Below are positions 10,514 through 13,759 of a stretch of 13,759 bases of DNA, in pieces. The DNA is from Theodoxus fluviatilis. Lineage: Eukaryota > Mollusca > Gastropoda > Cycloneritida > Neritidae. Positions within the stretch are counted from its first letter, which is position 1, and every line of letters starts with the position of its first letter. Location: positions 1 to 13,759 of the forward strand of contig JAWQFJ010020570.1 of assembly GCA_034096865.1 (NCBI GenBank), given 5' to 3'. The position numbers and the translations under genes are program-made. A model generated the notes under the pieces. It was not told where the DNA came from. It saw only the letters and a list, made by a program, of their open reading frames with translations, and ran no database searches.

Positions 10514-10608
10514 AAGTGAGGATGGAGTCGTAGCCGTGCACGTCGATGAACTGCGTCAGTTGATTCCTGTTGGCAGCGTCTACCAGTTCTGAGACGAAGT
10601 GACGGTCG
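10514..10608 (-). CDS. Candidate internal exon (31 full codons), unidentified gene
   Basis: The minus strand shows CTGCCCTCCAG as acceptor, 95 bases, then GTCAGTG as donor. The open frame gives one base, 31 codons and one base. The peptide starts DRHFVSELVDAANRNQLTQ and ends FIDVHGYDSILT: a balanced, amphipathic-helix-like composition that looks like real protein. The frame also stays open upstream to a TGA about 45 bases away (preceded by VHDLPSS), so the acceptor is not certain. Upstream on this strand lies the 10653-10790 repeat block; downstream lies a C13 tract (minus strand). I do not recognise the family. A match to any conserved animal protein would confirm it. Confidence 0.45.
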
Positions 10609-10652
10609 CTGGAGGGCAGGTCATGGACATTATTCTCGCGAGATACTTCCGG

Positions 10653-10790
10653 TTTTCAAATCGAGGCAGACTGGGCAAACATCATGGCGTCTTCTATGGC
10701 CAGTACCTGTACATGGAGTGGAAATCTCCTTCATCAGTTCATGTGCCTCCATTCTTGCATGGAAATGTTGAAATATGGGCAAGTGATGTT
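10653..10790 (+). repeat. Dispersed repeat block, copy A (inverted relative to copy B)
   Basis: Matches the reverse complement of 11837-11971 over its full length. Most of the core is identical, including TCATGGCGTCTTCTATGGCC, CATGGAGTGGAAATCTCCT and TTCTTGCATGGAAATGT. Copy A has about 8 extra bases near 10732-10745 and a deletion near 10665. Homology ends sharply at AAGTGATGTT (10781-10790). The plus-strand open frame through it (10599-10868) is interrupted by non-homologous flanks and is not called a gene. Confidence 0.88.
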
Positions 10791-10900
10791 GCTTTTCTTG
10801 TTTATAGCTGGGAAACTGCAATGTTTACACCAGGAAGCAAGAGCATTCCATCACTTCGCCTAAAATAGTAACAACCTCTACTCATGAGAAACCTATTGTG

Positions 10901-11037
10901 ATTGGTCCAAAAATATAAATCAGCCAATGGTAGAGAGCCGTGTATAGAGTCTTGATCACACCGGACATGTTGATGTCGGCATGGCAGACGATGCAAGCCC
11001 AGCTGGCAGTAGTCGCTTATCTCGCAATTTTGACTAA
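10901..11037 (+). promoter_or_regulatory. Promoter-like CCAAT/TATA-like cluster before a mini-ORF
   Basis: ATTGG (10901-10905) and CCAAT (10924-10928) flank an AT-rich, TATA-like word, AAATATAAAT. About 50 bp further on, GTCGGCATGG gives a favourable context for an ATG at 10981. That opens an 18-codon frame, MADDASPAGSSRLSRNFD, to a TAA at 11035-11037. The peptide looks like a soluble protein N-terminus, and a first exon using the weak donor at GCA|GTAGTC is conceivable. There is no independent support, and the minus strand is also open here. Confidence 0.22.
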
Positions 11038-11206
11038 AAATTAAGTATATGATCAGATATAACAAACTGTCTGCAAAGACAGCCCATGATTATATTAGCG
11101 TAATAAATGAACATATAGGCTTACTGGCCTTATTTCAAGAAACACCAGTCATAATGATCAACACTACAGATCTAGATCTACAAGAGAGAAGGGTAACCTG
11201 TTTTAC

Positions 11207-11265
11207 CTTCGATGTCATGCACAAATCCTTTGATGAACTTTTCGTATCCTTTCCCTTTCTTTCTA
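11207..11265 (-). CDS. Candidate short internal exon (19 codons), unidentified gene
   Basis: On the minus strand a (CTA)n pyrimidine-rich tract ends in ACCCAG. It is followed by 59 bases and then the donor GTAAAAC after GAAG. The open frame gives one base, 19 codons and one base: RKKGKGYEKFIKGFVHDIE, with a glycine codon split across or reading through the donor. Composition is lysine-rich and protein-like, unlike the surrounding AT-rich DNA. The outgoing phase 1 does not fit the incoming phase of 10514-10608 as drawn, so another exon or another acceptor would be needed. The family is not recognised. Confidence 0.38.
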
Positions 11266-11270
11266 CTGGG

Positions 11271-11302
11271 TATGTAGTAGTAGTAGTAGAAGTAGTAGTA
11301 GT
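11271..11302 (+). repeat. (TAG)n microsatellite
   Basis: About ten TAG/GTA trinucleotides with one GAA interruption. On the minus strand it supplies the pyrimidine tract next to the 11207-11265 exon candidate. Confidence 0.9.
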
Positions 11303-11404
11303 TGAGAGGCTAGATGTAGGCCGTGAAGCCTTTTAAACGCCCCATCGTAATGTGTTGCGTTATATAACATAAGGGCTTAGCGCAATTTTCCTATTGCGAC
11401 AGTG
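11303..11404 (-). other. Possible LINE 3' untranslated remnant
   Basis: Follows the end of the reverse-transcriptase remnant on the minus strand and contains GTTATATAACGC. It may be the element's 3' UTR. No other feature is seen. Confidence 0.3.
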
Positions 11405-11852
11405 TCACTCATCATAGCTTCTAGATAACAATATGAATGTAGGATCCTTGTCAAGTTGGTTTTTGAAAACGTTAGTAGTCGGTGCAGTCTTGAGCTGAAT
11501 AGGAAGGTTGTTCCACAGGTTAGCAACACGATTACTGAAACGATACTTTCTTAGGTTAGTATTACTACGTTGAACAAACACTTTTCTGTCTGCATTTCTC
11601 GTACCTGTACAACTTGGTGACTTAAAGAAGTCGCTCCACTCCACGTCTGTGAGATTATTGTATGATTAATAAGTCTCTATTAGGTCACCACGAATCCTTC
11701 TTCCTTTTAGTGAGTGCAGATTCAAATACTTTAAGCGCTCGCTGTAAGACATCTCCCGACATTCACTCAACAACTTGGGAGCTCTGCGCTGGACTCGCTC
11801 CACAGCCTCTGACTGTCTTTTTAAATGTGGGTACCAACATCACTTGCCCATA
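11405..11852 (-). pseudogene. Degraded LINE (non-LTR retrotransposon) reverse-transcriptase C-terminal remnant
   Basis: The minus-strand translation follows the conserved C-terminal end of LINE reverse transcriptases in order: YGQVM and WYPHLK, then ERVQRRAPKLL, MSYSERLKYLNLHSL, RRIRGDLIETY, VEWSDFF, LRKYRFSNRVANLWNNLP and FKNQLDK, ending at about 11405. Such enzymes copy element RNA into DNA at the target site. Two lesions are visible: one extra base at 11837 shifts the frame after YGQVM, and a TAA (11666-11668) follows DLIETY where a lysine is usual. Catalytic motifs would lie upstream and are absent. The upstream edge abuts the inverted repeat block (11837-11971). The clade (CR1/L2-like or RTE-like) cannot be fixed from this piece. 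Confidence 0.88.
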
Positions 11853-11971
11853 TTTCCACATTTCCATGCAAGAATGGAGGTTCATGCAGGAGATTTCCAC
11901 TCCATGTACTGGTGCTGGCCATAGAAGACGCCATGATGTTTGCCCCGTCCGTCTCGTTTTCGATTTCAAAA
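11837..11971 (-). repeat. Dispersed repeat block, copy B
   Basis: Reverse-complement partner of 10653-10790, separated from it by about 1.05 kb. Read on the minus strand it ends at AAGTGATGTT, and the next bases are the start of the clear LINE reverse-transcriptase frame. So either this block is the upstream part of an unusual LINE copy, or an older repeat has been joined to a LINE fragment. A short inverted repeat, CTGGCCATAGA (11915-11925) with TCTATGGCCAG (11992-12002), lies at its other side. Confidence 0.88.
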
Positions 11972-12125
11972 TGGCCGCTGCATGAATAACGTCTATGGCC
12001 AGTGGGTACGGTATGGCGCTCGAAGCTGCGCGGTTCCCAGAGTTGCATCCTTGAGCAAGATGCTTAATTCGCATTGCTTCTCCCCATCCAGGAGCAAAAA
12101 CACCAGGGAAACGTGCCAAAATAAT
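11972..12125 (+). repeat. SINE-like sequence
   Basis: Contains CCTTGAGCAAGATGCTTAAT (12049-12068) followed by TCGCATTGCTTC. This resembles the conserved CTTGAGCAAGGCACTTAA-type core common in animal SINEs. A GGTTCCCAGAGTTGC just before it could be a decayed B box, and GGTATGGCGCTCGAAG a possible A-box area, but both are weak. Boundaries and orientation are uncertain. Confidence 0.4.
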
Positions 12126-12631
12126 CACTACTGTTGATTGTGGGCAAGAACGGGGGGAAAAAACGAACTACAGTATTGATAGACCACTATGAAATTTACA
12201 TAATGCATGTGCACAAAAAACAGCAGTATTAACCACCCGCGAAATATTTAAGAAGTAATAGACGGTTGCCGAACACAGAAACTTTGGCTTGGGGTATGAT
12301 GGGGAATGTTCGATTGAGTAGGCCCTGTAGCGGCCAAAAGTTACCCCCGACCAAAAGTTACCCCGGAAGTCATCGCAGAGTTATCTGCTCGGCTCTCTCT
12401 TTATGCGATTTACCACTCCTGCACCTGTTCTTCACATGGAATATATTCCGACAAACGACGCATTAGTTGCTTTACGATTTTTTTTGTTTTTGGTGCATTT
12501 GTGTCGTTTAACACATAATGTAGCGTTCAAAAAAGTTTTTCCCCGTGCAAAGCTGTCTCCCCTGCTGGAAATAATATGGGAGTCACCTCCCTGTAGTCTA
12601 TTTTTAGTCTGGTTTTATAAAACGCGACCGT
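12126..12631. other. No gene recognised
   Basis: AT-rich DNA with scattered CpG. Two plus-strand open frames (12266-12466 and 12403-12681) have no recognisable domain, and the second runs into the fold-back element. The only structure I see is the 17-bp direct repeat at 12334-12364. Confidence 0.4.
12334..12364 (+). repeat. Two-copy direct repeat, 17-bp period
   Basis: CCAAAAGTTACCCC occurs at 12334-12347 and again at 12351-12364. The copies are identical with a 3-base spacer. Confidence 0.9.
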
Positions 12632-12972
12632 TGACTGACTTCGCACGCCCGGGGAGTTATGCTAAGATCCGGCCGCGTTAATATATCTGCGTTTTGTGAC
12701 AAACGTCTTGCTCGGCGGTACTGTACTCCATGCACCTTAACGGCCCGCGTGATTCGGGTGTAATCTTAAGCTAAACGACGTTCCGAATGTTTCCGACTTC
12801 GACCATTTCAGCAGCACCAATAAACGTCGTTTAGCTTAAGATTACACCCGAATCACGAGCACCGTTAAGGTGCATGGAGTACAGTACCACCGAGCAAGAC
12901 GTGTCACAAAACGCAGATACATTAATGCGGCCGGATCTTAGCATAACTCCCCAGGGCGTGCGAAGTCAGTCA
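12632..12972. mobile_element. Fold-back (MITE-like) element with 150-bp inverted arms
   Basis: The left arm (12632-12782) and right arm (12823-12972) are reverse complements over about 150 bp, with only a few differences: one-base and two-base indels, TATAT versus GTAT, GGCGG versus GGTGG, and one small divergent patch near 12742-12748. A 40-base loop (12783-12822) separates them. The outer ends are TGACTGACTTCGC. No transposase is encoded, and no clear target-site duplication is seen at the edges. CpG sites in the arms are well kept, suggesting a young insertion or selection. Transcription would give a long hairpin RNA. Superfamily unknown. Confidence 0.9.
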
Positions 12973-13308
12973 GGCGGAGTGGCGGATGCGGTCAAAGGTC
13001 ACCGGTTGACGGTTGACACTAACGGTCTCCCCTAAGCCGCTTCCCTTGTGTTCCCTTTCGACTTTTCTGCAGTAGTTTTCAGGCTGACAAAGTGGCACAC
13101 GATAAATTGAGTAAAGCATTTGACTGCCTTTACATCTGCTTTAATCGTGTTGACACAGGTCAATTTCTCGCAACATCTTGCAAGGTTCCTAGCATAAGCA
13201 ACAGGCCCCATATTGTTTGCCATATACGTAGACGTGTTCGAACTGCACCGAGCACTTACGGCATGACGCATTCTGAACACAGAGATGTAGTATCTCTGAC
13301 ACAGGTTG
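12973..13308. other. No gene firmly recognised
   Basis: Overlapping open frames exist on both strands: plus 13092-13364 (90 codons) and minus 13032-13352 (106 codons). The plus frame contains LSKAFDCL (13107-13130), which matches a well-known LINE reverse-transcriptase motif, but nothing around it aligns with that enzyme. Neither frame is called as a gene. Confidence 0.35.
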
Positions 13309-13405
13309 GTCACGTGACTTCGAATCCACATTCCAATGATTCTACCAATCAAAATTCAACATGATCAGAAGACCATTGAGAGTATAAAGAGGCGATTCTA
13401 TTTCA
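13309..13405 (+). promoter_or_regulatory. Candidate promoter: E-box, CCAAT boxes, TATA box
   Basis: In order on the plus strand: the palindrome GTCACGTGAC (13309-13318, a perfect CACGTG E-box of the USF/TFEB type), CCAAT at 13333-13337 and 13345-13349, TATAAAG at 13383-13389, then TTTCACTCC near 13401-13409 as a possible initiator. The spacing is compatible with a core promoter starting near 13405-13415. No convincing coding exon follows: the only frame is a 37-codon ORF from ATG 13464 that ends inside the transposon terminus. Confidence 0.33.
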
Positions 13406-13564
13406 CTCCAATTATTTATCCCGATAGATAAACACAAATTTGGTGTTCTAATAAAACTAATCTATGAGATTTTCAGGAAATCATTTGAGAACTACTTTTA
13501 GCGCGAACGTGTCTATAAGGTTGCAAACTGCCTTGAGCACGTGCGACTGTGTATATACAGTAGT

Positions 13565-13619
13565 CGCCGCTTATTAAAAACACATTGGGACTGAACAAAA
13601 GTGTTTTTAATAAGCGGCG
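13565..13619. repeat. Perfect 19-bp inverted repeat at the transposon end
   Basis: CGCCGCTTATTAAAAACAC (13565-13583) and its exact reverse complement (13601-13619) flank a 17-base loop. It lies 7 bp inside the presumed transposon tip. Paired sites like this in pogo-type ends are plausible transposase binding sites. Confidence 0.92.
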
Positions 13620-13759
13620 TTTTTATTAACCGGCACTTCCCGCTTCACCAAGCTGTTGCGTTTCTTCCACCTGTTAAACCACCCATTTGTAGCTTTGAAT
13701 TCGGAGCGACCAAGCTGGGAAGCAATCTGTTCCGCCTTCTGACACAAGATTGGGCCGTT
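13607..13759 (-). pseudogene. CENP-B-type HTH fragment of a pogo/Tigger transposase
   Basis: The minus-strand frame is open from the window edge. It reads NGPILCQKAEQIASQLG, then SEFKATNGWFNRWKKRNSL, then VKREVPVNK, and stops at TAA 13607-13609. The G-P-hydrophobic-C-xKA start and the F-K-A-x-x-G-W-hydrophobic-x-R-hydrophobic-K-K-R block are the signature of the second helix-turn-helix of CENP-B and Tigger/pogo transposases, which binds the element's terminal repeats. In intact proteins a DDE nuclease domain of about 200-300 residues follows. Here the frame runs within about 10 codons into the terminal palindrome and ends, so the catalytic part is gone. The N-terminal part lies outside the window. 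Confidence 0.85.

Larger units (their letters stand above)
13558..13759. mobile_element. Left end of a pogo/Tigger-like DNA transposon (partial)
   Basis: The sequence TATA|CAGTAGTCGCCGC has the CAG-type end and TA target dinucleotide (13556-13557) expected of the pogo/Tc1-mariner superfamily. It is followed by a subterminal palindrome and then, on the minus strand, CENP-B-type helix-turn-helix coding sequence. The element continues past the window, so the right terminus and second TA are not visible. The coding sequence reads toward this end, yet the DDE catalytic domain that should follow the helix-turn-helix is missing. This indicates an internally deleted or rearranged copy. Confidence 0.72.

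Noticed and set aside
10599..10868. 89-codon plus-strand ORF
   Set aside because: Its middle is the dispersed repeat block shared with 11837-11971, and the flanks are not shared.
10802..11065. 87-codon minus-strand ORF with cysteines and histidines
   Set aside because: A TTTTTAG acceptor lies in front of part of it, but two frames are open, the phase does not fit the nearby exon candidates, and no zinc-finger spacing is recognisable.
11067..11082. CTGTCT-GCAA-AGACAG hairpin
   Set aside because: A 6-bp stem is expected by chance in a window this size, and nothing nearby supports a role.
13032..13364. Overlapping open frames of 90 (plus) and 106 (minus) codons
   Set aside because: Neither shows a domain beyond the isolated LSKAFDCL motif; overlap on both strands suggests a chance low-stop region.

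Overview
The window is eukaryotic nuclear DNA, and nearly everything in it is repetitive. It holds no operon-like gene layout, no rRNA or tRNA and no CRISPR array. The following all point to a repeat-rich invertebrate: long arrays of short tandem repeats, degraded non-LTR retrotransposon sequence, a pogo/Tigger-type DNA transposon end, an AGGTCA/TGACCT-rich interspersed repeat ending in (GACA)n plus a small hairpin, and a few short exon-like islands with GT/AG borders. A marine mollusc, perhaps a gastropod, is my best guess from the style of the repeats, but this is inference.

Layout: 1-577 is a GGTCA-rich interspersed element. 785-5350 is a 4.6 kb minisatellite of a 15-bp unit with an 8-bp short form. 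It is internally zoned: a higher-order pattern with a private base variant is confined to about 2040-3600. 5358-6105 is a second minisatellite with a 29-bp unit, abutting the first and decaying at both edges. Its right edge runs into the splice donor of a 69-bp minus-strand exon candidate (6106-6174). 6301-6643 is a (TCTG)n array. 6644-7020 is a unique island with a second minus-strand exon candidate (6711-6887). 7026-7816 is a compound microsatellite of (GA)n, a G run, about 104 copies of GATA, (GA)n and (CA)n. About 8330-9880 has no recognisable gene and is extremely C-poor and G-rich on the plus strand.

From 10.5 kb on the sequence is a mosaic. There are minus-strand exon candidates at 10514-10608 and 11207-11265, and two inverted copies of a block of about 135 bp (10653-10790 and 11837-11971). 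A broken LINE reverse-transcriptase tail (11405-11852, minus) abuts the second copy. Beyond these lie a SINE-like stretch, a near-perfect fold-back element with 150-bp arms (12632-12972), a promoter-like cluster (13309-13405), and the left end of a pogo/Tigger-like transposon (13558 to the window end) with a CENP-B-type helix-turn-helix remnant.

The four exon candidates share the minus strand, but their splice phases do not join directly. They may belong to one gene with unseen exons or to several genes. The very long open frames in the tandem arrays are by-products of stop-free repeat units and are not annotated as genes.
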